A stretch of DNA of 32,036 nucleotides from Gemmatimonadota bacterium (GTDB lineage: Bacteria; Gemmatimonadota; Gemmatimonadetes; Gemmatimonadales; GWC2-71-9), in NCBI GenBank assembly GCA_027294455.1, contig JAPULZ010000015.1, positions 1 to 32,036 of the forward strand, read 5' to 3'. Under the pieces are notes generated by a model. The model did no database searches. It saw nothing but the letters and a program-made list of their open reading frames with translations, and was not told the DNA's origin. Each line of letters opens with the position of its first letter. Within the stretch, counting starts at the first letter, position 1. Position numbers and translations under genes: made by a program. Positions 6,703 to 15,686 of this stretch are shown one piece after another.

Positions 6703-9334
6703 CTGCTGGATCGTCCGGACCGCCGACCGCCTGCTGCGCGTTTTCCTGTTGGCTTATCCTCCGGCGTTTCGCCGCGCGTTCGGCGACGACATGATGGAGG
6801 TCCACCGCGACCGCTGCAGGGAAGAATGGCGTCGCGGCCGGTGGTGGGGCCTCACCACCTACTGGGTATCCACGGCGCTCGACTTGATCGAGGACGGACT
6901 CGCCGAGCGCTTCGCAAGCCGTCGCACACCCAAACGCCAGCGACGACGAGAAATCATGTCCACCATCGTGCAGGACCTGCACTACGCCATCCGCTCGCTG
7001 AAACGACAGCCCGCGTTCACGGCCGTCGTGATCTTGACCCTGGCACTGGGTATCGGTGCCAACGCCGCGATCTTCAGCGTCGTGGACGGCATCTTGTTGC
7101 GGTCTCTTCCGTATCACGAACCGGACCGGCTCGTGCGCATTTGGGGCGCCGACCAGACGGGAGAGGAACGCTTTCTCGAAGTGGCCTATCAGGACTTCGA
7201 AGCCTTCCGAGACGACAGCCGTTCGTTCTCCGGCATCGGTGCCTTCTCCGAAGCCCCGCACGACCTCGTCGACGCGTTCGGCAACCCCACGGAGGTCCGC
7301 GTGGCCCGGGTGACCGCCGGGTTGTTCGCGACGCTCGGCGTGCAGCCGGCGCTGGGCCGGCCGTTCCTCCCCGACGACGCGAGACGTCAGATCCGCGTCC
7401 TCATTCTCAGCCACGCCCTTTGGCAGTCCCGCTATGGCGCCGATGCCGCCGTGCTGGGACGCACGATCACCATTCGAGGCCGGGGGTTCGAGATCGTGGG
7501 CGTAATGCCCCCCGGGTTCCGCTATCCCGATTCCGCCGACCTGTGGTTGCCGCTGGTGCCGCAAGACCAGGATGACGACCGGGAGTTTCACGTCATCGGA
7601 CGCTTGGCGCCGGGCCGCACCGTGGCACAGGCGTCGTCGGATGTGGAACGCATCGCCGCGCGCCTCGCCGAGACCACTCCCGCCACCAATGAAGACCTGA
7701 CGGCTTGGGTGCAGCCGATGCACGACATGTTGGTGCGCGAGGTGCGCACGCCGTTGCTGGTCTTGCTCGGCGCGGTGGGATTCGTGTTGCTCATCGTGTG
7801 TGCCAATGTCGCCAACCTACTACTGGCGCGCGGTGCGTCGCGGGAACACGAGTTGGCGATTCGAACGGCCATCGGCGCCTCGCGGGGACGTATCCTTCGC
7901 CAGCTGCTCACCGAGAGCGTGCTGCTGGCGGGAATCGGCGGCGCGGTGGGCATCCTCTTGGGCCTGTGGACATTGCAGGGCATCGTGGCCATCAGCCCGG
8001 AGAACACGCCGCGACTTGCCGAGGTCGCGCTGGACATGCGCGTCTTGGGCGTCATGGCAGGTGTCACGATACTCACGGGGTTCGCACTCGGGCTCGTTCC
8101 GGGCATTGTCGCATCCCGGCCCGAGGTGCTCACCGCCGTCAGGGGTCAAGGCCCCGGAAACACGGCACGCCAGGAACGCCACCGCCTGCAGCGCGGTCTC
8201 ATCGTCGCCGAGATCGCGTTGGCCACGGTGCTCGTCATCGGCGCCGGCCTCTTGATCACGAGCTTCAACCGCCTACTCGAATGGGACCGGGGGTTCGTCA
8301 CGGAGAACGTCTTGTTGGTGCCTATCCACCCGGGCGGGCGGTTTGAGTCCCGAGGGCACGTAATCGCCTTCTTCGAAGAGATCCTGGAGCGGGTCGGGGC
8401 ACTTCCGGGTGTCCGTTCCGCCGCATTGTCCGCCACCGACCCCATGAGGGCCCGGGGCATCCGCGCAGCGATCGACGTGGGGCCGGAGCCGGCTCCCGAC
8501 CCGGACGACTTGCCGGTGGTCGCGTGGCACGTGGCCACCCCGGACTATTTCCGCACGCTCGGGATTCCGCTCTTGGCCGGACGGGGGCTGGGCGACGGGG
8601 ACAACGAGACGAGCCCGCGGGTCGTCGTCATCAACGAGGCCTTTGCCGCGGCGTTCTTCCCCGACACGGATCCCGTGGGGCGACGGCTGCGCGATCCGGC
8701 CTTCGAGATCGTGGGCGTCGTGCGCAACGTCAGCCCCCAGATCGAGTCCGTGCCCCGGCCGGTGATGACGTCGCCGTTTCGCCAGGCGGCCTTTCCCGGC
8801 ATGACGCTCATCGTGCGCGCCGCCGGAGATCCGTTAGTCCTGGCTCCACGGATCCGGGAGCACGTATGGGCGATGGATCCCACGATTCCCCTGGACAACA
8901 TCGCCACCATCGAACAGAGGATCGCTGGCTCGGTCGCGTCGCCCCGGTTCAACATGCTGCTGGTCGGCTCGTTCGGCGCCTTGGCCTTGCTCTTGGCCGC
9001 GGTGGGAGTCCACGGGGTGATGTCGTACACCGTGGGGCAACGCGCGAAGGAACTGGGATTGCGACGAGCGTTGGGTGCCGGCAAGAACGAGATCCTCACG
9101 ATGATCATGCGGCAGGGGCTCGCTCTCGCCGGCATGGGTGTGGCGATGGGATTGCTCGCCGCGGTGTGGGTCACCCGTCTGCTCGAATCGCTACTCTACG
9201 ATGTGGCCCCCAGCGACCCGCTCAACTTTGCAGGCGTCGCCGGCGTGCTGGTCGTCGTGGCCGCCGCCGCATGCTACCTTCCGGCCCGGCGCGCGGCGCG
9301 CGTGGATCCGATGACTACGTTGAGAAATGGATGA
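6695..9334 (+). CDS. ADOP-type orphan FtsX/MacB permease 1
   Basis: 879 residues. An N-terminal soluble prefix (about 1-85, with [21 protein letters not shown]) precedes two tandem MacB periplasmic plus FtsX-like units. The first transmembrane helix lies in [23 protein letters not shown] (about 100-122). A three-helix FtsX core follows the first periplasmic domain ([31 protein letters not shown]), and a second lies at the C-terminus, ending [12 protein letters not shown]. This is the architecture of 'acidobacterial duplicated orphan permeases', which resemble MacB but lack the ATPase domain. No ABC ATPase gene is in the window, so the energy source and substrate are unknown. The ATG at 6695 overlaps padR. 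The gene converges on the SMP-30 gene with only 10 nt between the stops. Confidence 0.92.
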   Translation: MPDCWIVRTADRLLRVFLLAYPPAFRRAFGDDMMEVHRDRCREEWRRGRWWGLTTYWVSTALDLIEDGLAERFASRRTPKRQRRREIMSTIVQDLHYAIRSLKRQPAFTAVVILTLALGIGANAAIFSVVDGILLRSLPYHEPDRLVRIWGADQTGEERFLEVAYQDFEAFRDDSRSFSGIGAFSEAPHDLVDAFGNPTEVRVARVTAGLFATLGVQPALGRPFLPDDARRQIRVLILSHALWQSRYGADAAVLGRTITIRGRGFEIVGVMPPGFRYPDSADLWLPLVPQDQDDDREFHVIGRLAPGRTVAQASSDVERIAARLAETTPATNEDLTAWVQPMHDMLVREVRTPLLVLLGAVGFVLLIVCANVANLLLARGASREHELAIRTAIGASRGRILRQLLTESVLLAGIGGAVGILLGLWTLQGIVAISPENTPRLAEVALDMRVLGVMAGVTILTGFALGLVPGIVASRPEVLTAVRGQGPGNTARQERHRLQRGLIVAEIALATVLVIGAGLLITSFNRLLEWDRGFVTENVLLVPIHPGGRFESRGHVIAFFEEILERVGALPGVRSAALSATDPMRARGIRAAIDVGPEPAPDPDDLPVVAWHVATPDYFRTLGIPLLAGRGLGDGDNETSPRVVVINEAFAAAFFPDTDPVGRRLRDPAFEIVGVVRNVSPQIESVPRPVMTSPFRQAAFPGMTLIVRAAGDPLVLAPRIREHVWAMDPTIPLDNIATIEQRIAGSVASPRFNMLLVGSFGALALLLAAVGVHGVMSYTVGQRAKELGLRRALGAGKNEILTMIMRQGLALAGMGVAMGLLAAVWVTRLLESLLYDVAPSDPLNFAGVAGVLVVVAAAACYLPARRAARVDPMTTLRNG

Positions 9335-9344
9335 TTGCAGATTG
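9332..9344. repeat. GATT-rich element TGATTGCAGATTG at the permease stop
   Basis: The 13-nt element includes the permease stop codon (TGA 9332-9334) and fills the gap to the convergent SMP-30 gene. A close match occurs in the inverted repeat downstream of the third permease (29263-29352). It may be a remnant of a dispersed intergenic repeat. Confidence 0.35.
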
Positions 9345-10235
9345 TCACTGATTCATCGGCTCGATCCGCACCACGTCGCTCTGGAATAACGGAATCATGA
9401 TTCGATTCCGCATCGCATCGTAGCCGATGTCCGCAGGCGCCTCCACACCCGACACCATCACCTCGAACGGTCCGCCCACGGGCCCGTGATACACGGACTG
9501 GGCATTCCAACTGGAGACCACCACCGAGCCGTCCTCCAGGATGACGAGCCCGTCGAGGCCGCCATCGGGAAGCTCCGCCCGGTCGGTCTGGCTGCCGCCG
9601 TCGAGACGGTAGAGGGCGTTGGCGCCGAACGTGACGATCCACAGGCCCCGCGCGTCCATGGCGATACCGTTCGGCCGGCCGAGGTCATCCCCCACGGCGA
9701 GGGTCTCCACCACCCCGCCATCGTTGAGCCGGTACACGGCGTCCGTGCCGGAGGGCTCGAACCCGCGCTCGAAGCCGCTATCGGTGAAATAGATTTCTCC
9801 GTCCGGCCCGGCGGCCACACCGTTCAGGAATGTGCTGCCTTCCACGGGCACCGCACCGATGGGCTCCCCCGCGGCCCGGTCGAACAGGCGGATGGTGTTG
9901 ATGTCGGCGACGAAGAGCGAGCCGCCGGCGATGGCCATGCCTTTGGGCGCGTTGAGCGTGACCCCGTCGTCGGCGCCGTCGATCCACTTGAGCTCGAGAA
10001 TCTCCCCGTCCGGCGAGATTCGGGAGATGAACCCGTTGTCATCTTCGTCGAAGGGGACACCGTTGATGTTGCTCACGAGATAGACGTCGGCCACCACATC
10101 GTGCAGCACCGACTCGGGGGTCATGAACCCCACGTCTTGCAACACGATCGGCTCGTCGGCGGGCGCGTCGCCGCAAGCCAGCGCCGATGTCACCACGGCC
10201 ATGATACCGACAGCCCGCACTCGTCGAGGCACCAC
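9345..10235 (-). CDS. SMP-30/gluconolactonase-like beta-propeller protein, exported
   Basis: 296 residues. The short N-terminus ends in SALACGDAP, a plausible though imperfect lipobox with the Cys near residue 21, so the protein is probably exported and lipid-anchored. The body shows repeated propeller blades of the SMP-30/NHL type: NAPKGMAIAGGSLFVADI, LNGVAAGPDGEIYFTDSG, RPNGIAMDARGLWIVTFG and LDGLVILEDGSVVVSS. Family members include lactonases and related Ca-dependent hydrolases; the substrate here cannot be read. The GTG at 10235 starts 2 nt after the stop of the 82-residue gene, implying coupling; an internal ATG at 10202 is possible but would destroy the signal sequence. Confidence 0.85.
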   Translation of the reverse strand: MVPRRVRAVGIMAVVTSALACGDAPADEPIVLQDVGFMTPESVLHDVVADVYLVSNINGVPFDEDDNGFISRISPDGEILELKWIDGADDGVTLNAPKGMAIAGGSLFVADINTIRLFDRAAGEPIGAVPVEGSTFLNGVAAGPDGEIYFTDSGFERGFEPSGTDAVYRLNDGGVVETLAVGDDLGRPNGIAMDARGLWIVTFGANALYRLDGGSQTDRAELPDGGLDGLVILEDGSVVVSSWNAQSVYHGPVGGPFEVMVSGVEAPADIGYDAMRNRIMIPLFQSDVVRIEPMNQ

Positions 10236-10237
10236 GA

Positions 10238-10486
10238 CTACACGACTCCAAGTCGCTTCTCGAGGTGGACTTTCACCGAATCGGTGATGACACCGCGGTC
10301 GTGGGCGCTATCGAGAGCCGCGATCACGTCCTTCCGATCACCTTCGATCCCCCGTTTGCGCAATTCCTGTAGCGTGCGTGCCAGCCGCTGATCGTACTCG
10401 CCCGGCTTGTACCCGCCCCCGGTCATGCCTGCGTGCAGCTTCTCGAGCTCTTTGACAAAGCGTTCGATGGTGACGGCCGACGCCAT
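10238..10486 (-). CDS. Small hypothetical helical protein, 82 residues
   Basis: Not recognised. A soluble, charged, helical protein that starts MASAVTIERFVKELEKLHAGM, has a GGGYKPGEYDQRL segment in the middle, and ends VHLEKRLGVV. There is no signal peptide. An excellent Shine-Dalgarno (AGGAGG, 4 nt before ATG 10486) supports the start. It is the first gene of a two-gene unit with the SMP-30 protein, whose start is 2 nt beyond its stop. An AT-rich palindrome lies about 100 bp upstream and may control the pair. Confidence 0.75.
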   Translation of the reverse strand: MASAVTIERFVKELEKLHAGMTGGGYKPGEYDQRLARTLQELRKRGIEGDRKDVIAALDSAHDRGVITDSVKVHLEKRLGVV

Positions 10487-10570
10487 GGATCCTCCTGCGA
10501 AACGAAGCGTGGTGAGTATGGAGCCATAATGTATCCGGAGAACGCGGCGAGGTAATGCCCCTCAAAGGTT

Positions 10571-10603
10571 ATTCCTTATATATGGTATTCCTTATATAAG
10601 GAA
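10571..10603. promoter_or_regulatory. AT-rich palindrome with duplicated half-sites
   Basis: TTCCTTATATAAGGAA (10588-10603) is a perfect 16-bp palindrome. Its left part, ATTCCTTATATA, is repeated directly at 10571-10582, 16 bp away. In this GC-rich DNA it stands out sharply. It lies upstream of the 82-residue/SMP-30 pair. On the minus strand TATAAG (10580-10575) could be a -10 box, so this is probably an operator-promoter, though no -35 box is convincing. Confidence 0.5.
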
Positions 10604-10718
10604 GGAATAGCAGTTGTTGCTCGGACCGGTGCGGGTCCAGAACGCGCTCCCCACCAGTAACCCATTGGTATGCATCAGGTTAAGATTTCGGCGGGTGGAG
10701 AGCACGCGCTTCGGTGTG

Positions 10719-12431
10719 CTACTGCTGGCAGGGGGCGTCGGGATTGGGCTTCGGCTTGTCCACCACCACCCGATGGTCGAGGTTGGCCACCGCCTCGGCC
10801 AACGCCTGAATGAAGCTGCCCACTCGGGCCATCTTGGGATAGTCGATGTACTGGGCTTCGTCGGTCACCTGATGGTAGTCCCGGTGGCCACCCGTCGAGA
10901 AGAACACGATGGGGATGCCGTGACGGGCGTACATGTAATGATCACTGCGGCAATAGAAGTTATCCGGGTGTCCATCGGCGTCGTACTCGTAGTCGAAGGT
11001 GAAGTAGTGGTTGCCTTTGGTGTTGATCGTCTCGACGAGGTCGCCCAATTCCGTCGATACGCGCCGTGACCCGATGAGCTGAAGGTAGCCAGGTCCGCCC
11101 TCAGGCAAATCGTCGGTGCCGCCCCGTCCGATCATGTCGATATTGAGTTGCGCCACGATGTCGTCTCGCGGCACGGTGGGGTTGTCGGTGAAGTACTTGG
11201 CGCCGAAGAGCCCTTTCTCCTCTGCCGTGTGCCACACGAACAGCATCGACCGGCGCGTGCGCTCGGTGGACGTCGCCATGGCTTCTGCCATACCCAAGAG
11301 GGTCACCGACCCCGAGCCATCGTCGTCGGCTCCGTTGGAAATGGAATCGAGTCGGGACTGGGGCCGCACGCCACGCAAGCTGTCGAGGGTCGCGCGAACG
11401 CGGGCTATCTCCTCGTCGGTGGCCGGACGTTCCTCGCTATCGGCACCCCTCGGCCGCACCACGCCGAGATACGCGCGGAGTGAATCGTGATCCACCGCGT
11501 GGTCGTTGACGCCCACGTGGTCATTGTGGGCGCCGATGGCGACGTACCGGTTGCGGAGCGCCGGATCGATTCCGCGGAGGATCCCGATCACATTGCGGGC
11601 GGGTGCCTCCGGTTCGCGATCTTCGAATCCGAAGCTTCCTTGCACTGCCGGGCCGGTGGTTCCCGGCTGCAAGTTCTCGATGGACTCGCCGAACCAGCGT
11701 TCCACCACGGAGTTCGAAACGAACGCCGTCAGGGGGATGGCCCCGGCGGGGGCCGCTCCCTCGTCCAGGAACCCCGTCGGCGCGCCCAGGAACGCCACGA
11801 CATCCGAAGTGGCGTAATCGAGATTGGCGATGGCGAGTCCCGCCGCCCCGCCGAACTTCATGATGCTCGGTCCGAGCGCGAAACCCGGTTCTCCGTCGGG
11901 ACCCAACGCGGCGCCGAGCACGACCAGCTTGCCCTGCGCCGCCTCGGCGCCGATCTCATCGGCGGCGCCCATCCGGCCGCCATAGATCACCTCCACGCCA
12001 TTCAGATCTCCCGTGATGCGGACGGGGATGTTCTCGACAGGCGGCAGCGGCAAGATATCGGTCCCCAGCTCCAGCGGCCGACCGGCCGCCTCGATCGTGA
12101 TCACAGGGACCCTGGTCATCATGGGGATTGTTTGAAAGTAGGTGCCGTTTTCCCCCCCCGGCTCCAATCCTATCTTCCGGAGCTCGCCCGCGATGTATTC
12201 CGTGGCCCGGTAGTTCCCGATCGTCCCGGCTTCACGTCCCATCATGGAGTCGTGGGCGTAGTCGGCCATCCGGCTCCGCAGGGCGGCCTCGGACACGGTC
12301 ACCGGCGCCTCCCGCGCCGGGGGCGTAGGTCCGGGTACGGGATCCGGCGTGATGGCCGTGGAGGACGCGCACGCCAGGGTGGGCAGGACCAGCATCAAGC
12401 TCGCGACTGAGGATCGAGCGACAGGATTCAT
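10719..12431 (-). CDS. Exported M28-family zinc peptidase with PA-like insert
   Basis: 570 residues. The signal peptide ends in LPTLACASS (Cys21, imperfect lipobox), followed by a Pro-rich linker (about 29-42). The M28 zinc site is visible: His302 in AIGAHNDHVG, the Asp pair in SNGADDDGSG (about 367-374), Glu404/405 in WHTAEEKG, Asp432 in NIDMIG, and a late His in HRDYHQVTD. Between about residues 105 and 275 lies a protease-associated (PA) type domain, as in periplasmic aminopeptidases of this family. A roughly 50-residue charged insertion (about 312-365) separates the first ligand from the Asp ligands. ATG 12431 is preferred over TTG 12434 because GGAG lies 7 nt before it. The enzyme probably trims peptides in the periplasm or at the cell surface. 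Confidence 0.92.
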   Translation of the reverse strand: MNPVARSSVASLMLVLPTLACASSTAITPDPVPGPTPPAREAPVTVSEAALRSRMADYAHDSMMGREAGTIGNYRATEYIAGELRKIGLEPGGENGTYFQTIPMMTRVPVITIEAAGRPLELGTDILPLPPVENIPVRITGDLNGVEVIYGGRMGAADEIGAEAAQGKLVVLGAALGPDGEPGFALGPSIMKFGGAAGLAIANLDYATSDVVAFLGAPTGFLDEGAAPAGAIPLTAFVSNSVVERWFGESIENLQPGTTGPAVQGSFGFEDREPEAPARNVIGILRGIDPALRNRYVAIGAHNDHVGVNDHAVDHDSLRAYLGVVRPRGADSEERPATDEEIARVRATLDSLRGVRPQSRLDSISNGADDDGSGSVTLLGMAEAMATSTERTRRSMLFVWHTAEEKGLFGAKYFTDNPTVPRDDIVAQLNIDMIGRGGTDDLPEGGPGYLQLIGSRRVSTELGDLVETINTKGNHYFTFDYEYDADGHPDNFYCRSDHYMYARHGIPIVFFSTGGHRDYHQVTDEAQYIDYPKMARVGSFIQALAEAVANLDHRVVVDKPKPNPDAPCQQ

Positions 12432-12503
12432 CAAACCGCTCCAGGGTTCTCGTTGGTGAAGAAACCCTAAGCTAATAACTGTGGCGCCAGTGAGGTACCG
12501 CGA

Positions 12504-12528
12504 CCTGGGGCGTGATGCGCGACCCTAC
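12504..12528. repeat. Diverged REP-like element at the permease 2 stop
   Basis: On the minus strand GTAGGGTCGCGCATCACGCCCC resembles the GTAGGGGCGAGGC dyads elsewhere in the window. The permease 2 stop codon lies in its GTAGGG, as trkH's stop does in the copy at 686. It is a weak member, judged by eye. Confidence 0.3.
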
Positions 12529-15173
12529 TCCTGGCGCAACGCGATGAGCGGATCCACCTTGCTCGCGCGATGGGCCGGGACGAAGCTCGCCAAGGCCGCG
12601 ACGGCCACCAGCACGACGGACACGAACCCGTACACGACGGGATCCGTCGTGCTCGTTTCGAAGAGCACCGACGCGATCAGGCGCGTGAGGCCGAACGCAC
12701 CAGCCAATCCGATGGCCACCCCGAGGAGACTCAGCCGCACCCCACCGCCCATCACGTACCGCCGTACGTGGGCCCGATTACCGCCGACCGCCATGCGCAC
12801 GCCGATTTCTTTGGTGCGCTGGGCCGCGCCGAACGAGATCACGCCGTAGATCCCGAGGCTCGCCAGTGTCACGGCCGTCAAGGTGAAGATGCCGAGCAGC
12901 GCGGCGTTGAACCGGGGTTCCGCCATCAAACTGCCGACGCGCGCCTCCAGGGACTCCATCCGTGCCACAGGCGGGTCGTCGTCGAGCCTTCGCAGAGCCG
13001 CACGCACCGTACCGACGTGCCCGAGAGGGTCGTCTTCGGTCCGCAGTACCAAGGTCAGCGAATAGGGCCAGCCGGACTGCGCATATGCCCGGTAGAACTT
13101 GGGTTGGGCCAATGTGGTCAACCCGTGATGCTTCACGTCCCCCACGACGCCGATCACCGTCCGATAAGTCGGATTGCCCCGACTACCCTGGCCGATGCGC
13201 TTGCCGATCGGATCTTCTCCGGGCCAGAACTGTTCGGCCATGGTGCGATTGATGACGATGACGGACGCGGCGCCCCGCCGGTCTTCGTCCGTGAACGTAC
13301 GTCCCGCCAAGACGGGAATGCCCATGGCGGCGAAGTAGCCTGGTGTCACCGGTGCATACTCGGCGGAATCGAACTGCCCGGCCTCGTACGTCTTGCCCTC
13401 GACGCCGAAGCCGCTGCTCGACCAGCCGCCAAATGGCAGGAACGATATCGCTCCAACGGCGCGGACGCCGGGCGCCGCTTCGAGTTCCCGCTCGAGTTGA
13501 TCGTAATAGATTACCCGCTGCGCGAATTGGGGAAACTCGCTGCTGGGCAGGCTCACGCCGGCAGTTAGCGCGTTCGCAGCGACAAATCCGGGATCGACCC
13601 CCTGCAGTTTCCACAGGCTCTTGGCCAACAGTCCCGTACCCACCAAGAGCACGAGCGCCACAGCCATCTGCACCACGGTGAACGCCCCTTGCAGCTTCTG
13701 GCCGGAGCCCGTCCTGCCGCCTTGGCGAAGGTCGTTCACGATGTTGGCACGCATGACCCGCAAAGCCGGCGCGATCCCGACGATCATGCCGACCACGAGC
13801 GAAGCCAGTACCGCAAAGCCGAGCACCCGGCCGTCCATGGCGATCTCGTTGCGCCGCGGGAGAAAATCAGGCGCCGCGCCGACGAATGCCTGTGTTGCAG
13901 CAAACGCCACCACGATCCCCATCGCCCCCCCGACGAGCGCCAACACCATACTCTCAGCCAGGAACATTTGCGCCACGCGTCGCGCGCTCGACCCCAGGGC
14001 CGTGCGGATCGCGATTTCTTTTTGCCTCACCGTGGAGCGGGCCAGCAAGAGGTTGGCGAGATTGGCACACGCGATGGTCAAGACGAAGACGACCGTGACG
14101 GCCAGGATCCCAAGCATGGGTCCCGAGTTTTCGACCATTCGGTCACGCAACAGGACGACCGCCGTCCCGTCTCCGTTCTTGGCGGTCGCGTTGTCGGTCT
14201 GCAAGCGTTCGCCGACAGTCACCACATCGCTCCGCGCCTGCTCAATCGACACGCCGTCGGCGAGGCGGCCCAGAAGCTGCAATCCATGGGTGTTGGCGGC
14301 GCGATTCGCGGTGGCCATCGGAACCCAGTACTGCGGATCATCGCCCGGAAACCGGAAGTCTGCCGGCATGACACCAACGATGGTGCGGACGTGATCGCCG
14401 AGTCGTATCGTCTTACCGATCGCAGCGGGATCACCGGAGAACAGGCGCTGCCACAAACCGTGAGCCAGCACGACGACCGGTTCGGCACCGGCGACGTCTT
14501 CTTCCGGAGAAAAACCGCGGCCGACCAGCGGACTCACGCCGAGGAGTCCAAACAGACTCGCGCTCACCTGGCCACCGGCAATTCGTTCCGGATCTTCCCC
14601 CCACCGCAACGCGAGCGTCGTCCGGCTCGACGCGGCGAAACGGTCGAAGACCCGTGTGTTGTCTCGCCAGTATTCGAATGCCGGATACGATGCGGGTCGT
14701 TCCTGTCCGCCGGCGACCTCCGTCGTCTGGTAGACGACCAGCAATCGATCTGGCTCGGCGTAGGGGAGTGCACGCAAGAATACGCTGTTCAGCACGGTGA
14801 ACATCGCCGTATTCGCGCCGATGCCCAGGGCCAACGTCAGCAGCGCGACGATCGTGAAGCCCGGAGTCCTTCTCAAGCGGCGAGTCGCATATTTGATGTC
14901 CTGCACTAATCCTGGCATGCCGATCCCCTCCTCGAAGACGCTGCGCAACCGCAACGGCCTGTGTCGTCCACCACGCAACCTGGCCCACAGATACCATCCG
15001 CCCAGACGAATGGCCCTGTTCCAGTACCACATTTGCAAAGAGGGGAATCGTCTCGACCTGCCCTCCTCGCGAAACTCCTGGTGGAGATCGCCGACGATGC
15101 TCATCCCGACCACGCCGCCGGGAAGACACCGCCGCAACAACAGCTCGGCGAGGCGTGGCGGGTGCGGGCTCAC
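12525..15173 (-). CDS. ADOP-type orphan FtsX/MacB permease 2
   Basis: 882 residues. The N-terminal prefix (about 1-80, PPRLAELLLRRCLPGG...GDLHQEFREE) differs from that of permease 1 and matches the second kind of permease prefix domain seen in this family. Then come two MacB_PCD/FtsX units: [23 protein letters not shown] (about 105-127), LTIACANLANLLLARSTVRQKEIAIRTALGS, and a C-terminal core ending ASKVDPLIALRQE. The start is GTG at 15173, sharing GTGA with the padR stop (4-nt overlap), so translation is coupled. No ATPase domain or neighbouring ABC ATPase is present. The substrate is unknown; export of lipids, peptides or a toxic compound sensed by PadR is possible but unproven. Confidence 0.92.
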   Translation of the reverse strand: MSPHPPRLAELLLRRCLPGGVVGMSIVGDLHQEFREEGRSRRFPSLQMWYWNRAIRLGGWYLWARLRGGRHRPLRLRSVFEEGIGMPGLVQDIKYATRRLRRTPGFTIVALLTLALGIGANTAMFTVLNSVFLRALPYAEPDRLLVVYQTTEVAGGQERPASYPAFEYWRDNTRVFDRFAASSRTTLALRWGEDPERIAGGQVSASLFGLLGVSPLVGRGFSPEEDVAGAEPVVVLAHGLWQRLFSGDPAAIGKTIRLGDHVRTIVGVMPADFRFPGDDPQYWVPMATANRAANTHGLQLLGRLADGVSIEQARSDVVTVGERLQTDNATAKNGDGTAVVLLRDRMVENSGPMLGILAVTVVFVLTIACANLANLLLARSTVRQKEIAIRTALGSSARRVAQMFLAESMVLALVGGAMGIVVAFAATQAFVGAAPDFLPRRNEIAMDGRVLGFAVLASLVVGMIVGIAPALRVMRANIVNDLRQGGRTGSGQKLQGAFTVVQMAVALVLLVGTGLLAKSLWKLQGVDPGFVAANALTAGVSLPSSEFPQFAQRVIYYDQLERELEAAPGVRAVGAISFLPFGGWSSSGFGVEGKTYEAGQFDSAEYAPVTPGYFAAMGIPVLAGRTFTDEDRRGAASVIVINRTMAEQFWPGEDPIGKRIGQGSRGNPTYRTVIGVVGDVKHHGLTTLAQPKFYRAYAQSGWPYSLTLVLRTEDDPLGHVGTVRAALRRLDDDPPVARMESLEARVGSLMAEPRFNAALLGIFTLTAVTLASLGIYGVISFGAAQRTKEIGVRMAVGGNRAHVRRYVMGGGVRLSLLGVAIGLAGAFGLTRLIASVLFETSTTDPVVYGFVSVVLVAVAALASFVPAHRASKVDPLIALRQE

Positions 15174-15502
15174 GATGCGCCCAGAACCTCGTCCAGGCCG
15201 CGCCAGAGATTGGTGAGCGCCTTGCGCGAGTGCCGCAGGGCCCGCACCCCGGCCGCCGTTACCCTGAACAACCGTTGGGGCATCCCACCCCGGTCACCGT
15301 CGGAGCGGGCCTTCTTCCACGTCACGTAGCCTTTTGCCTCCATGCGGTCGAGGGTCGTGTAAAATGCACCCCTGGAGACTTCCCGTCCGGCACTGCGCTC
15401 CAATTCCTGTCGCACCTCGAGGCCGTAGGCGTTGTCGTTCCGCTGCAAGATGGCCAGCAGCACCATCTGCTCGAACTCTCCCAAGAAAACCTTCGGTGGC
15501 AT
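15170..15502 (-). CDS. PadR-family regulator of permease 2
   Basis: A 110-residue PadR winged-helix protein. It shows the typical start (LGEFEQMVLLAILQRNDNAYGLEVRQELE), the helix with SRGAFYTTLDRMEAKGYV, and a wing with PQRLFRVTAAGVRALR. I favour ATG 15502, the usual family N-terminus. An in-frame ATG at 15520 lies inside the palindromic operator and would add six residues; the ribosome binding site is poor for both. The 4-nt overlap with the permease gene shows an operon. A perfect 13-bp palindrome over the promoter strongly suggests autoregulation. It is only distantly similar to the first PadR in the window. Confidence 0.9.
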   Translation of the reverse strand: MPPKVFLGEFEQMVLLAILQRNDNAYGLEVRQELERSAGREVSRGAFYTTLDRMEAKGYVTWKKARSDGDRGGMPQRLFRVTAAGVRALRHSRKALTNLWRGLDEVLGAS

Positions 15503-15517
15503 GGCGCACCCCGTGGT

Positions 15518-15548
15518 CACATTGTAGACTCGTATAGTCTACAATGTG
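15518..15548. promoter_or_regulatory. Perfect palindromic PadR operator
   Basis: Arms CACATTGTAGACT (15518-15530) and AGTCTACAATGTG (15536-15548) are perfectly inverted around a 5-bp spacer. The dyad covers the -10 box and predicted start of padR, so binding would block transcription. It shares GTCTACA with the dyad before the first padR. It could also influence the divergent HEAT-cyclophilin gene, 137 bp away. Confidence 0.75.
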
Positions 15549-15564
15549 ATCGCCGAGACCGCAA
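15536..15564 (-). promoter_or_regulatory. Probable promoter of the padR-permease 2 operon
   Basis: On the minus strand TTGCGG (15564-15559) and TAGACT (15541-15536) are 17 bp apart, and the -10 box is half of the palindrome. The match to consensus is moderate (4/6 in each box), but the position fits a repressed promoter. Confidence 0.45.
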
Positions 15565-15572
15565 GGCGAGAC

Positions 15573-15585
15573 TGTAGGGGCGAGG
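15573..15585. repeat. Half-copy of the REP-like repeat (TGTAGGGGCGAGG)
   Basis: The left half matches the dispersed repeat exactly, while the right half (15586-15598) has diverged and no longer pairs well. It lies in the divergent gap between padR and the HEAT-cyclophilin gene. Confidence 0.35.
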
Positions 15586-15667
15586 GCCGGTGTCACCCAA
15601 CGCCGGTTCCCACGCAATCGAACCGCAGCCGGTCCGCCGTCTGCACAACTAGCGGCGGGCCGCCTCA

Positions 15668-15686
15668 ATGGGCATACTCTGCCCAT
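15668..15686 (+). repeat. 7-bp hairpin that includes the HEAT-cyclophilin start codon
   Basis: ATGGGCA (15668-15674) and TGCCCAT (15680-15686) are perfect inverted repeats with a 5-nt loop. The second arm ends in the AT of the ATG at 15685, so in RNA the start codon would be partly paired. It could modulate translation or be an operator half-site; no SD is evident nearby. Confidence 0.4.
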
